Part shown: piece by piece, positions 1 through 8,790 of the stretch | Numbering within the stretch: position 1 is the first letter of the stretch | How the letters are laid out: every line of letters starts with the position of its first letter | NCBI RefSeq assembly: GCF_009497655.1 | Contig: NZ_CP023317.1 | Location: 2,199,501-2,263,500, forward strand | Origin: Priestia megaterium | GTDB taxonomy: Bacteria; Bacillota; Bacilli; Bacillales; Bacillaceae_H | Reading direction: 5' to 3' | DNA: 64,000 nucleotides | Notes under the pieces: model-generated | The model's database searches: none | What the model was told of the DNA's origin: nothing | The model's input: the letters and a program-made list of their open reading frames with translations, nothing else | Made by a program: the position numbers and the translations under genes

Positions 1-1005
1 CAAGCGGTCATCACTGCTGTTGCGACATTAATATTTGGCTCGTTTTTATCTCCATCGCATCAATATTGGGCGCTCTTAGCAGGCTATTTAGTGCTTCTCG
101 GTACAGAAACGATAGGAAGTACGTTTGTAAAAGCCGTGCAGCGAAGCGTAGGCACGCTTTTAGGAGCAGCTGTCGGCTTTGTTGTTGCAAGCTACGTTTC
201 CCCTGGAATACTTGAAGTAACGCTGCTTTTTATCTGTGTGTTTATGGCTTTTTATTTCTTTCCCATTACGTATTCGTTTATGAGTTTTTGGATTACGATG
301 ATGCTGGCCTTTATGTATGACATGCTTCTTGGCGGAATTTCAGAGAGTTTATTGCTGGCCCGCGTGTTAGATACGGTCGTAGGAGTTGGAATTGGCTTAG
401 CCGTATCTGCTCTTGTGTTTCCTAAAAGAACAAGAGATAAAATAACCGACACTTCAGTAGAATACGTAGCGGCTTTAAAAGAATTTGTTCATACTTATTT
501 ACATCGTTTTACGAATCAGTACGCATTTGCCAATTTAGCTGATAAAGGAATGGAATTAGAAAAAAAGCTAAAACAGCTTCATGTCGATTCAGATCCTATT
601 ATCAAAGGTTTCGTTGGCCGTTCACGTCTTCAGCAATTTTTAACTGTTTTTACCGCTATTAATTATTACGCTAAGCATTTGGTGGCATCTTCTACTAGAA
701 ACGAAGCTTTTTATAAGGAAGCAGAATTTCATGGCGTAGTAAAGGAAGTGGAAGAGAAAGTGGCAAGCAACTTCACTCAGCTTGAAAAAGCATTACGAGG
801 AGAAAGAGGAACGTATGTATACACGCTTGAAGATGTAAGACAAAAGATTGAACAATCTTTAGATTATTTTGATACGTCCGTTCAATCAAGAAACTTACAG
901 CATCTGCAGCTGCTGCATAACATTTATTACGTATGGAAAATCAATCAATCGGTTGTTCACTTAGCCAAAGAGCTAGGAGCAGAAGAAATAAGCAATGAAG
1001 AATAA
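1..1005 (+). CDS. FUSC / aromatic acid exporter-type membrane protein (5' end missing)
   Basis: The frame is open from base 1, so the gene begins outside the window. The GTG at 91 is not the start, because the 30 codons before it continue a membrane segment and contain the FUSC-like stretch HQYWALLAGYLVLLG. The first ~140 visible residues are strongly hydrophobic (about five helices). They are followed by ~190 residues of soluble, charged alpha-helix. This is the layout of one FUSC/ArAE module, a family associated with efflux of aromatic acids and similar compounds across the inner membrane. The substrate cannot be read from the sequence. The family call rests on motif and topology only. Confidence 0.75.
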   Translation, partial: QAVITAVATLIFGSFLSPSHQYWALLAGYLVLLGTETIGSTFVKAVQRSVGTLLGAAVGFVVASYVSPGILEVTLLFICVFMAFYFFPITYSFMSFWITMMLAFMYDMLLGGISESLLLARVLDTVVGVGIGLAVSALVFPKRTRDKITDTSVEYVAALKEFVHTYLHRFTNQYAFANLADKGMELEKKLKQLHVDSDPIIKGFVGRSRLQQFLTVFTAINYYAKHLVASSTRNEAFYKEAEFHGVVKEVEEKVASNFTQLEKALRGERGTYVYTLEDVRQKIEQSLDYFDTSVQSRNLQHLQLLHNIYYVWKINQSVVHLAKELGAEEISNEE

Positions 1006-1033
1006 AAAACCAGCGAATACTTCGCTGGTTTTT
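1006..1033. terminator. Bidirectional hairpin terminator
   Basis: Stem AAACCAGCGAA / TTCGCTGGTTT with a 3-nt loop and A/T tracts on both sides. It lies between two convergent genes and overlaps the stop codon of the minus-strand gene. Confidence 0.85.
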
Positions 1034-1325
1034 AGTCTGATGAATAAGGAGACGTATCTTTTCTAATCGTTCTCCACGTTGTTTTAAGACCTGCATAGCT
1101 TCCAATTGCGGCGTATCCATAAAAATATCCCATAAACAATCCGGCAATAATATGATGAGGGTGACTGATCAATACTGAAAAAAGCACGCCGACAGCTAAA
1201 GCGATAGTCGGAACAAATTGCTTTTTAGGATGAAAAAGCCATTTGATCAGCTGCGTCACGATTAATACGACAGGAACACCAATGACTGCGTCCCAAAAAT
1301 TTGTATGAATTGTAGGGAAATCCAT
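1032..1325 (-). CDS. Small membrane protein, function unknown
   Basis: 97 residues with about three hydrophobic helices and a charged C-terminal tail. I chose the ATG at 1325 because a GAGGTG ribosome site lies 7-8 bases upstream; a TTG two codons earlier would be too close to it. The length and topology resemble small holin-like or accessory membrane proteins, but no diagnostic motif is visible, so no function is assigned. It converges on the FUSC gene. Confidence 0.6.
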   Translation of the reverse strand: MDFPTIHTNFWDAVIGVPVVLIVTQLIKWLFHPKKQFVPTIALAVGVLFSVLISHPHHIIAGLFMGYFYGYAAIGSYAGLKTTWRTIRKDTSPYSSD

Positions 1326-1389
1326 GTTCAAGCACCTCGTTAAATGTGTTGGATGTAAGATTATCTATGCTGTTTTACCTAAGAACACT

Positions 1390-1944
1390 TCAATTAGAGT
1401 TATGAGGGGCTCCAGGTGGATAATAATAAGGCGGAATTTTGAGCCATCCTTTTTGCTGCATTAGAATTTTTATTTTTGATCCTAATATGACCTTTTCAGT
1501 GTGGAATTTCAACCACATTAGTCCAATATCGGTTCTAATAGATTGTCCCATATTCGTGCTGCACATGACGATATTAGAGGCAATTTTTATAGATATTAAG
1601 TTAGCGATTTCAGAATCCGTGGCTTTTGCTCCTAATGGAATACTGTTAGGGTCGGATTTCGGTTTGGTAGCCGGTATTTCAGGAAGGGGAATTCCTTCTT
1701 TAATCATTAATTTTTTTAGTGTATCAATCTGAGATTCAGCCAGGTTTTTTGAGTCTTGAGCAAGCTTAAGCAGTTCACTGTTGGTTGTTGTATTAAGACA
1801 AGTTTCTAAGGCAGGTATTTCTTCCGCTAAAGCAGTAAAATACAGCCAGCATCCCATAGTCTCACCGATATGTGGGCGAGGGGGCGGATCATCTGTAGAA
1901 GAGTTCTTTATATAATCAAGTAGTGTCTCAATGACGTTAATCAT
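1390..1944 (-). CDS. DUF3231 family protein (coat F-like helical bundle)
   Basis: 184 residues. The N-terminal part has the DUF3231 pattern: HIGETMGCWLYFTALAEE, a conserved LNTTT, then SQIDTLKKLMIKEGIPLPE. The end carries the characteristic GWLKIPPYYYPPG tail. DUF3231 proteins are ferritin-like four-helix bundles found almost only in spore-forming Bacillaceae, usually in several copies, and are distantly related to spore coat protein F. The family occurrence suggests a role in spores or the forespore; the sequence does not prove it. The ATG follows an AAAGGGTGA ribosome site. A remnant of a second copy lies at 3086-3184. Confidence 0.8.
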   Translation of the reverse strand: MINVIETLLDYIKNSSTDDPPPRPHIGETMGCWLYFTALAEEIPALETCLNTTTNSELLKLAQDSKNLAESQIDTLKKLMIKEGIPLPEIPATKPKSDPNSIPLGAKATDSEIANLISIKIASNIVMCSTNMGQSIRTDIGLMWLKFHTEKVILGSKIKILMQQKGWLKIPPYYYPPGAPHNSN

Positions 1945-2165
1945 AACTTTTCACCCTTTATATAGTTTATGCATCTTCATTATTACCTTCAGCAGAAAAG
2001 GATAAACACAGCTAAGAAATGTTACATATAAAATTGATTATGATGAGTGGAAGAAAAAGCATCCCATTCAGCAATTTATAATAGTGATGGTACAAACATC
2101 TAAAGGTATAAAAATTGTTGAAATGCTTAATAAATAGGTTGGTGCTAGAAGATAAAGTCAATAGA

Positions 2166-2198
2166 AAAAAATCTCCTTGCTCATCAAGGAGATTTTTT
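2166..2198 (-). terminator. Hairpin terminator
   Basis: A perfect 14-bp stem (AAAAAATCTCCTTG / CAAGGAGATTTTTT) with a 5-nt loop, immediately downstream of the minus-strand gene ending at 2209. Confidence 0.85.
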
Positions 2199-2208
2199 AT
2201 CTTGAGTA

Positions 2209-2466
2209 TTATACAGTTTTTCTCCGATACTCTCTCCATAAAGAAGTTAGCTCTTCTGACCAATATTTATAATCAAATACCGTTATATTTTTACTGGGCA
2301 TAAAAACGTTTAACAGCCAATTAACCCTTAATTTGTCTCTGACGCCTATCGTTTTATCATTTTTACAGCAGCCTTCATCACAAGGTTTATCGTGTATCTT
2401 GTAAGGAATATTTTTAACGACTAATCCATTTTTCACACGCTTTGTGTACTCAATTCCTATAATCAA
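2209..2466 (-). CDS. Hypothetical protein with a Cys cluster
   Basis: 85 residues, with a compact CDEGCCKND cysteine cluster in the middle that could bind metal. I chose the TTG at 2466 because a strong AGGAG lies about 8 bases upstream; the in-frame GTG at 2475 would sit directly against that site. The perfect terminator just after the stop supports a real transcription unit. I do not recognise the family. Confidence 0.55.
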   Translation of the reverse strand: MIIGIEYTKRVKNGLVVKNIPYKIHDKPCDEGCCKNDKTIGVRDKLRVNWLLNVFMPSKNITVFDYKYWSEELTSLWREYRRKTV

Positions 2467-2560
2467 ATATATCACTCCTCACAGTAACTCTTATCTTCAT
2501 AATAATATGTAGGGATGACTTCTTTAATGAAAGGGGAAAAAGGGCAGAAGACAAAAATAA

Positions 2561-2583
2561 AAAAGCCCTGCTGTAGGGCTTTT
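2561..2583 (-). terminator. Hairpin terminator of the YflT-like gene
   Basis: Stem AAAAGCCCT / AGGGCTTTT immediately after the stop at 2587. Confidence 0.85.
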
Positions 2584-2586
2584 AGA

Positions 2587-2913
2587 TTAAGCAACTTTTG
2601 ATGCAACCACGATTACTTTGCCGTGATCTAATTCTTCTTCATAGCGTTCAGCTTCCGGCTGTGATAGGCCTAATGAACGCATTTTGGCACGAAGCTCGTC
2701 TCCTCGAGAACGAAATACATTCGCAATCGCATCAAAAACACCTTGTTCAGAAAGGCCGATATTGTTTGTATTTGTTGCAGCTGTTAAATCCTCGGAGCGA
2801 TCTTGATGGTGTGCAAGTAAATAAACTTCGTCTTTTGTAAATCCTTCACGCAAAAATTGTTCGATTGTATCTTTTGCCTGTACGCCATTTTCAACTACTT
2901 TTACATTTACCAT
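2587..2913 (-). CDS. yflT: General stress protein 17M-like (YflT domain)
   Basis: 108 residues. The protein opens with a beta-alpha unit (VNVKVVENGVQAKDTIEQF), then FTKDEVYLLAHHQDRSEDL, and ends in HGKVIVVASKV, the pattern of the GSP17M/YflT domain. In B. subtilis such proteins belong to the SigB general stress regulon; their biochemical role is unknown. The start has a strong GGAGG ribosome site. I looked for a SigB promoter upstream and found no convincing GTTTAA/GGGTAT pair. Monocistronic, with its own terminator. Confidence 0.8.
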   Translation of the reverse strand: MVNVKVVENGVQAKDTIEQFLREGFTKDEVYLLAHHQDRSEDLTAATNTNNIGLSEQGVFDAIANVFRSRGDELRAKMRSLGLSQPEAERYEEELDHGKVIVVASKVA

Positions 2914-3085
2914 TTCAAAAAACCTCCTTGTATGATAGACAACTTTCTAGAATATGTTTAGTAATGAAGAGAAGTTTAAGTAACTTATCCTCTTGCTTTG
3001 TGTATACACGTTATTGGAAGAGATAAAACCTATTTCATAAAATTGAGTTAAAAAGTCTAACATAGGAGAAGAGGAAACAGCGCGG

Positions 3086-3184
3086 TTATCTTTGAGGAGA
3101 ATCTGGCGGACAATAAGCAGAAGAAGGCTTTAGCCAGCCTTTTTCCTGCATCTTTTTTTGACCTTTTAAGGTACAGTACAAACT
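3086..3184 (-). pseudogene. C-terminal remnant of a second DUF3231 gene
   Basis: Read on the minus strand, about 30 codons end in KKMQEKGWLKPSSAYCPPD, a few more residues and a stop. This aligns with the tail of the intact DUF3231 protein at 1390 (LMQQKGWLKIPPYYYPPG). No start or N-terminal helices precede it, and a terminator hairpin begins directly at its 5' edge. It is most simply the surviving 3' end of a deleted paralogue. Confidence 0.6.
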
Positions 3185-3228
3185 GCAAAAAGCCTAGATC
3201 TTAAACAGCTAAGATCCAGGCTTTTTGC
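3185..3228. terminator. Strong hairpin, terminator of the 3249-3668 gene
   Basis: GCAAAAAGCCT-GATCTTA / TAAGATC-AGGCTTTTTGC: about 18 paired bases with one mismatch. It lies just downstream of the minus-strand stop at 3249. Confidence 0.8.
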
Positions 3229-3248
3229 ATACATAAAAATAGAGAAAT

Positions 3249-3668
3249 TTAAGATGAAAGACGTTCTTTTTGTTTTTCATAAACAGAAGTAGACTCGTTC
3301 CATGTATATCGACCATCTTGTAATTGAATGGTTGCGCTGAATGGACAGTCTATTGACGTTTCTGCGTCATCTAAACTACTTTCAAGTAAACGTTTTTTAA
3401 ATCGAAGCAAATCTTCTTTTGAAGCAACTCGAAAAACCATTTCTAACGTAAGATCATCGTCCATCGCATTGTGTAATTGACTAATACTTTTGCGGAATTC
3501 TTTATTATATTGAAGCATAATTTGAATATCTGCTACGCAAGCAACACCAAACACATCTTTCACAACAGACTCAACCGTTAACTGAGTTGTGGAAGCATAT
3601 GTTGAGATATTACGCTGTGGATTTTCTAAATAATAAATCGTTTCTACAGGATGTCTCGTGATAAGCAC
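3249..3668 (-). CDS. Hypothetical protein
   Basis: 139 residues, soluble, no signal peptide or membrane segment. I prefer the GTG at 3668, preceded by AGGA at a 5-base distance. The longer frame upstream (to 3746) adds a hydrophobic peptide without a ribosome site. The middle is a long amphipathic helix rich in charged residues. A cysteine-containing segment (FGVACVADIQIML) could be a small-domain core. I do not recognise the family. A dedicated terminator follows. Confidence 0.55.
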   Translation of the reverse strand: MLITRHPVETIYYLENPQRNISTYASTTQLTVESVVKDVFGVACVADIQIMLQYNKEFRKSISQLHNAMDDDLTLEMVFRVASKEDLLRFKKRLLESSLDDAETSIDCPFSATIQLQDGRYTWNESTSVYEKQKERLSS

Positions 3669-3938
3669 CTCTTTCCTATTCTTAAGTATACAGGAAAAAA
3701 GAATGGAATGGGGAAAGATTTTTAGGAAAGGAGTCCTGACATACATAAAAAGATTGTTTGTGATAGGAAAGAGAGTTATAAGTTGATGGCTTTTCGCTTA
3801 TCATTTTTGCTATATCCTTAAATCAACGAATTCTGTGCAACTTCCTCTAAGATTTGATAAAATAAAATCCTACGTCTCAATTCCTTCTAATGAATCCCTC
3901 AACTACTATTTCTACTTATTTTAAAGGAGGACGCTATT

Positions 3939-6074
3939 TTGCAGTTTGAACAAGCTTTAACACATTTACAGTCCTATTTTGGTTATGATTCGTTTCGAAA
4001 AGGACAGGAAGAGTCGATTCGTTATGTTTTAGAAGGGCACAATACCGCTTGTATTATGCCAACAGGAGGAGGGAAATCACTTTGTTATCAAATTCCTTCA
4101 TTATTATTAGAAGGTACAACACTGGTGATTTCTCCGTTGATTTCCTTGATGAAAGACCAAGTGGACACGCTGAATGCAGCTGGTATTCCGGCCACGTATA
4201 TTAACAGCTCGCTGACTCACACGGAGGTACAGCAGCGCTTAGAAGAAGTAGCGCTTGGTGAATATAAGTTACTTTATGTAGCGCCGGAACGACTGGAGTC
4301 TCCGCAGTTTTTAGAACAGCTTCAAATGCTTCCTATCCCGCTTGTAGCGGTAGATGAAGCGCACTGTATTTCACAGTGGGGGCATGATTTCAGACCAAGT
4401 TATTTGCGTATCAATGAACTCATCAGCAAGCTGTCTAATGCGCCGATTGTGATGGGGCTAACGGCTACTGCGACGCCTCAAGTGCGTGAAGATATTTGCA
4501 GAGCTCTTCATATTAACGAAGAGTACACGGTGATGACTGGGTTTGAACGTGAAAATTTATCGTTCGCTGTTGTGAAAGGTCAGGATCGAATCAGTTATAT
4601 CGATCAGTATATCCGTAAAAATGACCAAGAAGCAGGCATCATTTATGCCGCTACGCGTAAAGATGTTGAAGAGCTTCACGCTAGATTGCAAAAATCAGGA
4701 GTTAACGTATCAAAATACCATGCTGGTATGAACGCAAGCAGCCGTGATGAAGAGCAGAACCGCTTTCTTCAAGATGATGTTCAGGTAATGATAGCCACGT
4801 CTGCCTTCGGAATGGGAATCGATAAATCGAATATTCGCTTTGTTCTTCACTATCAGCTTCCAAAAAATATGGAAAGCTATTATCAAGAGGCAGGACGTGC
4901 TGGTCGTGACGGACTTCCAAGTGAGTGTATCGTACTTTATTCACCTCAAGATATTCGCGTGCAGCGCTTTTTGATTGAACAGTCAACGTCGAATCCTAAA
5001 AAGCAGATTCAAGATCTTGAAAAGCTGCAAAATATGGTGAACTACTGTCATACAGAAGGCTGTTTGCAAGCGTATATTCTTCATTATTTTGGAGAAAGTG
5101 AAGCACATGAGTGCGGCCGCTGTAGCAACTGTACGGATGATCGCGTGGAAATAGACGTAACGGTCGATACGCAAAAAGTGTTATCTTGTATGATTCGTAT
5201 GGGCGAACGTTTCGGTAAAATGATGATTGCTCAAGTGTTAACGGGTTCTCGAAATAAAAAAGTAGTTGATTTTGGTTTTGATAAACTGAAAACGTACGGC
5301 GTCATGAGCGACCGGTCGGCTAAAGAAGTGAGCGATTTTATCGAGTATTTGATTTCAGAGCAGTTTATTTTAGTAGGACAAGGGTCATTTCCTACTTTAT
5401 CCGTAGCGTCCAAAGGAAAAGGGGTGCTTCTTGGTACGGAAAAAGTGATGAGGAAAGAACAAATGGAAGTGAAGCAAATTGTCCAAGATGACGAACTGTT
5501 TGCTCATTTGCGCTCCGTTCGAAAGCAGCTAGCAGATGAAGCGGGCGTGCCTCCTTTTGTTATTTTCTCAGACGACACTCTTCATGATATGTGTACAAAA
5601 CTTCCGGTAACTCTTGAACAGTTCGCCACTGTAAAAGGAGTTGGAGAACAAAAACAAGAGCGATACGGAGAACGATTCACGACTGAAATCAAACAGTTTT
5701 GTGAAGAACATCCAGACCGAAAGCGAGAAGTTTCAGCGCCTGCTCCAAAAAAAGCAAGAGCTTCATCAAAAGAAGGCTCTCACTTAATGACGTATGAGCT
5801 ATTTCAGCAAGGAAAATCTTTAGACGAAATTGCTGAAGAACGTGAGTTGAGCCGCATTACCATTGAAAACCATTTGTTTAAATGCGCGGAAGAAGAAAAA
5901 GAAATCGACTGGACGCCTTTTCTTTCGGATGAAGACGAACAGCAAATTTTACAAGCTGCTTCGTCAGTAGGCGATGAAAAGTTAAAGCCAATCAAAGAAG
6001 AATTACCTGAAAACATCACTTATTTTATGATAAAAGTAGCACTGTTTAAACAAAAAATGAAGCAGCTATCGTAA
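3939..6074 (+). CDS. recQ: ATP-dependent DNA helicase RecQ
   Basis: 711 residues from a TTG start preceded by AAAGGAGG. It unwinds DNA 3' to 5' during recombinational repair and restart of stalled forks. Visible in order: Walker A PTGGGKS (residues 41-47); DEAH box at ~139-142 followed by the RecQ aromatic-rich loop (HCISQWGHDFRPSY); helicase motif VI ending in QEAGRAGRDG; a zinc-binding CHTEGC...CGRCSNC cluster at ~370-395; an RQC winged helix; an HRDC domain near 520-590; and a C-terminal helix-turn-helix-like domain (LDEIAEERELSRITIENHL). The length matches the long Bacillus RecQ form rather than the shorter RecS. Confidence 0.95.
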   Translation: MQFEQALTHLQSYFGYDSFRKGQEESIRYVLEGHNTACIMPTGGGKSLCYQIPSLLLEGTTLVISPLISLMKDQVDTLNAAGIPATYINSSLTHTEVQQRLEEVALGEYKLLYVAPERLESPQFLEQLQMLPIPLVAVDEAHCISQWGHDFRPSYLRINELISKLSNAPIVMGLTATATPQVREDICRALHINEEYTVMTGFERENLSFAVVKGQDRISYIDQYIRKNDQEAGIIYAATRKDVEELHARLQKSGVNVSKYHAGMNASSRDEEQNRFLQDDVQVMIATSAFGMGIDKSNIRFVLHYQLPKNMESYYQEAGRAGRDGLPSECIVLYSPQDIRVQRFLIEQSTSNPKKQIQDLEKLQNMVNYCHTEGCLQAYILHYFGESEAHECGRCSNCTDDRVEIDVTVDTQKVLSCMIRMGERFGKMMIAQVLTGSRNKKVVDFGFDKLKTYGVMSDRSAKEVSDFIEYLISEQFILVGQGSFPTLSVASKGKGVLLGTEKVMRKEQMEVKQIVQDDELFAHLRSVRKQLADEAGVPPFVIFSDDTLHDMCTKLPVTLEQFATVKGVGEQKQERYGERFTTEIKQFCEEHPDRKREVSAPAPKKARASSKEGSHLMTYELFQQGKSLDEIAEERELSRITIENHLFKCAEEEKEIDWTPFLSDEDEQQILQAASSVGDEKLKPIKEELPENITYFMIKVALFKQKMKQLS

Positions 6075-6076
6075 AC

Positions 6077-6103
6077 AAAAAGCTCCTATTAAAGGAGCTT
6101 TTT
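6077..6103 (+). terminator. Terminator of recQ
   Basis: AAAAAGCTCCT / AGGAGCTTTTT stem with a T-tract, three bases after the recQ stop. Confidence 0.9.
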
Positions 6104-6188
6104 GTGTTGAATAAGCGAGTTTACTGATAAAATAATAGATATAAATGTTAGAAAAATCAGATTACATAAAAAGGAGGAGTGAAGGGGA

Positions 6189-7565
6189 ATGATTGAACGA
6201 GAGCTTGAAGCGATTTTGCATGCTTCTCACGACAATATCGTGATCACTGATGAAAAAGGACTTGTTTTACGAGCAAGTCAAAACTGCCGTGATATATATG
6301 GATACGATGTGTCAGAGTTGGTCGGTCAAACCGTCTACGAACTGCAAAAACGCGGGATCTTTTCACCTTCCGTTACGATTGAAGTGTTAAAGAAAAAGAA
6401 AGAAGTACAGCTGATGCAACAAACAGAAACGGGTAAAGTTGTAATGGCAACCGGTATTCCCGTGTATGATGAACATCAGTGTATGAAAAGAGTCATCAGC
6501 TTTTCGCATGATTTAACAGAGCTTCAGCGCTTAAAAGAAGATTATCAGCAGCTCGAAGTGAAAATGAAAACATATCAGCTCGAAGTGGAAGAACTCCGGG
6601 AACAGCAGTCGAATGATATGGTCATACGAAGTGAATCGATGAAAAAGGTATGGTCGATTATTAATCGCGTGGCAGACAGCGATGCAACGGTTGTGCTGCT
6701 AGGTGAATCGGGTGTTGGTAAAACGGCTTTTGCTCGTGCTTTACACTGTGGAAGTGAACGAAAAGAAGAGCCGTTTATTGAAATTAACTGCGGAGCCATT
6801 CCAGCTAGTTTGTTCGAATCTGAAATGTTTGGATACGAAGCAGGCTCTTTTACAGGTGCCAGTACAAAAGGGAAAATAGGAAAGTTTGAATTAGCTCATA
6901 ACGGTACGCTTTTTTTAGATGAAATAGGAGAGCTTCCCCTTGATATGCAAGTAAAGCTGTTAAAAGTGCTGCAAGAAAAAACAGTCACCAAAATTGGAAG
7001 TGAACGAGCCAAACACGCAAACTTTAGGCTGATTGTAGCCACAAATCAGCGGCTTGAAGAAATGGTCAAAAAAGGAACGTTTCGCGAAGATTTATTTTAT
7101 CGTTTACACGTTATTCCGATTACCATTCCTCCGCTTCGAGAGCGAAAAGAAGACATTGCGGCACTGCTTTATCACGTGTTACATAAGCAAAATGAAAAAT
7201 ATAGCATGAAGAAATTTTTTCACGCAGAAGCATTAAATCTGCTTCTTGAACATCAGTGGCCTGGAAATGTGCGCGAACTTGAAAATACAATTGAACGCCT
7301 TGTGTTAACAACGGATGAAAACAGCATCTCGTCTCAAGACCTCCCGTTTTATTCAGAAAATAGCAGCAGTGAAAAAGAAGAATGGGAGTCTCTTGACACG
7401 TTAACCTCTCAGGGAATGACGCTTCAGCAAGCACTTGCAGAAGTGGAGAAAAACTGGCTGATTCGCGCTTATCGTCAGTGTCAAACAACGTATGAAATGG
7501 CAAATATATTAGGAATCAGCCAGCCTACGGTCGTAAGACGTTTACGAAAGTACAATATAAAATAA
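6189..7565 (+). CDS. Sigma-54-dependent transcriptional activator (PAS-AAA+-HTH, RocR type)
   Basis: 458 residues. An N-terminal PAS domain (~1-110) should sense the inducer. A coiled linker leads to the AAA+ domain with Walker A GESGVGKT (172-179), the sigma-54 contact loop GSFTGA (219-224, consensus GAFTGA), Walker B LFLDEIGE (241-248) and the WPGNVRELEN motif. A Fis/TyrR-like helix-turn-helix ends the protein (EMANILGISQPTVVRRL). Such activators remodel SigL (sigma-54) RNA polymerase. The next operon has a -24/-12 promoter with palindromic sites between it and this gene, so this protein is almost certainly its activator. B. subtilis RocR, which controls arginine catabolism, is the closest known analogue. 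Confidence 0.93.
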   Translation: MIERELEAILHASHDNIVITDEKGLVLRASQNCRDIYGYDVSELVGQTVYELQKRGIFSPSVTIEVLKKKKEVQLMQQTETGKVVMATGIPVYDEHQCMKRVISFSHDLTELQRLKEDYQQLEVKMKTYQLEVEELREQQSNDMVIRSESMKKVWSIINRVADSDATVVLLGESGVGKTAFARALHCGSERKEEPFIEINCGAIPASLFESEMFGYEAGSFTGASTKGKIGKFELAHNGTLFLDEIGELPLDMQVKLLKVLQEKTVTKIGSERAKHANFRLIVATNQRLEEMVKKGTFREDLFYRLHVIPITIPPLRERKEDIAALLYHVLHKQNEKYSMKKFFHAEALNLLLEHQWPGNVRELENTIERLVLTTDENSISSQDLPFYSENSSSEKEEWESLDTLTSQGMTLQQALAEVEKNWLIRAYRQCQTTYEMANILGISQPTVVRRLRKYNIK

Positions 7566-7575
7566 TGAGATTTTA

Positions 7576-7640
7576 ATTCAAAATGAATTAGCTGATTCAA
7601 TACTGAATCAGTTTTTTTGTTTTGATTCTATTATGAATTA
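7576..7640 (+). promoter_or_regulatory. Three palindromic activator sites (UAS)
   Basis: Three ATTCA/TGAAT-type palindromes: 7576-7590 (AATTCA-AAA-TGAATT), 7594-7611 (TGATTCA-ATAC-TGAATCA) and 7625-7640 (GATTCT-ATTA-TGAATT). Their centres are ~20 and ~30 bases apart, about two and three helical turns. They lie 40-100 bases upstream of the sigma-54 promoter, where an enhancer-binding protein is expected. Binding by the neighbouring regulator is inferred. Confidence 0.7.
7593..7619 (+). terminator. Terminator of the activator gene, embedded in the middle UAS
   Basis: CTGATTCA-ATAC-TGAATCAG followed by seven T. The same palindrome serves as the middle putative activator site. Confidence 0.7.
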
Positions 7641-7678
7641 AAAATCGTCCATAATTGCGCGGAATAAGATAATAAAAA

Positions 7679-7696
7679 TTGGCATGCATTTTGCAT
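7679..7696 (+). promoter_or_regulatory. Sigma-54 (SigL) promoter of the guanidino operon
   Basis: TTGGCATGCATTTTGCAT fits the -24/-12 consensus TTGGCAC-N5-TTGCA: GG at 7681-7682 and GC at 7693-7694 are separated by exactly 10 bases. It lies ~90 bases upstream of the ureohydrolase ATG. Confidence 0.88.
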
Positions 7697-7782
7697 TAAT
7701 AAAAAGTATCTAAATAAAAAGCGTCAGTATTTAAAATAATGATGCGGCGCTAATGAATGAAACCCACTAGGAGGAATAAATT

Positions 7783-8769
7783 ATGCCAAAATATCAGCCG
7801 AAAAATTCATTTGAATCTCCGCGTTTTTGCGGACCACGTACATTTATGAGACTTCCGTATGTAGAACAAGTAAATTCAGAAATGGATTTTATTGTCACAG
7901 GTATTCCATTTGATTCAGGTCAATCTTTTCGAACAGGAGCACGTTTTGGACCGGAAGCCATTCGAGATTTCTCCATTTTGCTCCGCCCGTATAACCCAGA
8001 ACAAAAGATTAATATTTTTGACTACATTTCAGGCGTGGACTACGGTGATTTGTCAGTTGTTCCCGGATATATTTTAGAAACGTATAAAAAAATTGAAGAA
8101 GGGTTAACGCCGGTTGTGAATGAAGGAATTATTCCTATTTCACTAGGCGGTGATCATTCGATGACCCTTGGTGAACTTCGTGCGATTGCAAAAAAACACG
8201 GACCGGTAGCGCTTATACAGTTTGATGCTCATTCGGATACGTGGGATAGTTATTTTGAACAAAAATACAATCACGGTACGGTATTTAGACGAGCAATTGA
8301 AGAAGGGTTAATCGACGTATCGCGTTCGATTCAAATTGGTATGCGAGGCGGTCTGTACGGCATTGAAGATTTAGAAGACGCAAAAAATCTAGGTTTAGCT
8401 TTGTATACGACAAATGAATATAAAAAGCTTAGCGTTGAAAGAATGCTAGACATTATTCATGAGCGTGTAGGGGAAGGACCCGTATTTTTATCGTTTGACA
8501 TTGATTTTTTAGATCCAGTTTACGCGCCGGGAACAGGAACGCCTGAAGTCTCAGGTGCAAGTATTGACGATGCGCTTCAATTCGTTCGAGGCTTAACAAA
8601 TATTGATTTTGTCGGTTTTGATTTAGTAGAAGTACTGCCAGCTTATGATCATGGCCAAATTACAGCAGCGGCGGCCGCTAATATTGTCTATGAATTTATC
8701 ACCCTTATTGCGTTAAGAAAAAAAGCAAAAGAAGAAGAAGAAACGCTGTTAGTAAAAGCACGCGACTGA
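7783..8769 (+). CDS. Agmatinase/guanidinobutyrase-type ureohydrolase
   Basis: 328 residues. It hydrolyses a guanidino compound to an amine plus urea using a binuclear metal site. The metal-ligand motifs are intact: GGDHS (122-126), DAHSDTWD (148-155) and SFDIDFLDP (237-245), plus a conserved His at ~164. The length fits the agmatinase/guanidinobutyrase/guanidinopropionase branch rather than arginase. Substrate is not decided by motifs. The adjoining aldehyde dehydrogenase and permease make 4-guanidinobutyrate, agmatine or a related guanidino acid the best guess. First gene after the sigma-54 promoter, with an AGGAGG-type ribosome site. Confidence 0.85.
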   Translation: MPKYQPKNSFESPRFCGPRTFMRLPYVEQVNSEMDFIVTGIPFDSGQSFRTGARFGPEAIRDFSILLRPYNPEQKINIFDYISGVDYGDLSVVPGYILETYKKIEEGLTPVVNEGIIPISLGGDHSMTLGELRAIAKKHGPVALIQFDAHSDTWDSYFEQKYNHGTVFRRAIEEGLIDVSRSIQIGMRGGLYGIEDLEDAKNLGLALYTTNEYKKLSVERMLDIIHERVGEGPVFLSFDIDFLDPVYAPGTGTPEVSGASIDDALQFVRGLTNIDFVGFDLVEVLPAYDHGQITAAAAANIVYEFITLIALRKKAKEEEETLLVKARD

Positions 8770-8790
8770 ATATAAGCAAGACGGTAAAAG

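Noticed and set aside
2012-2303. Open frames on both strands between the DUF3231 and Cys-cluster genes
   Set aside because: No ribosome site and they run through a perfect terminator hairpin.
2914-3060. SigB promoter for the YflT-like gene
   Set aside because: No GTTTAA and GGGTAT pair at correct spacing could be found, although the family is SigB-controlled in B. subtilis.
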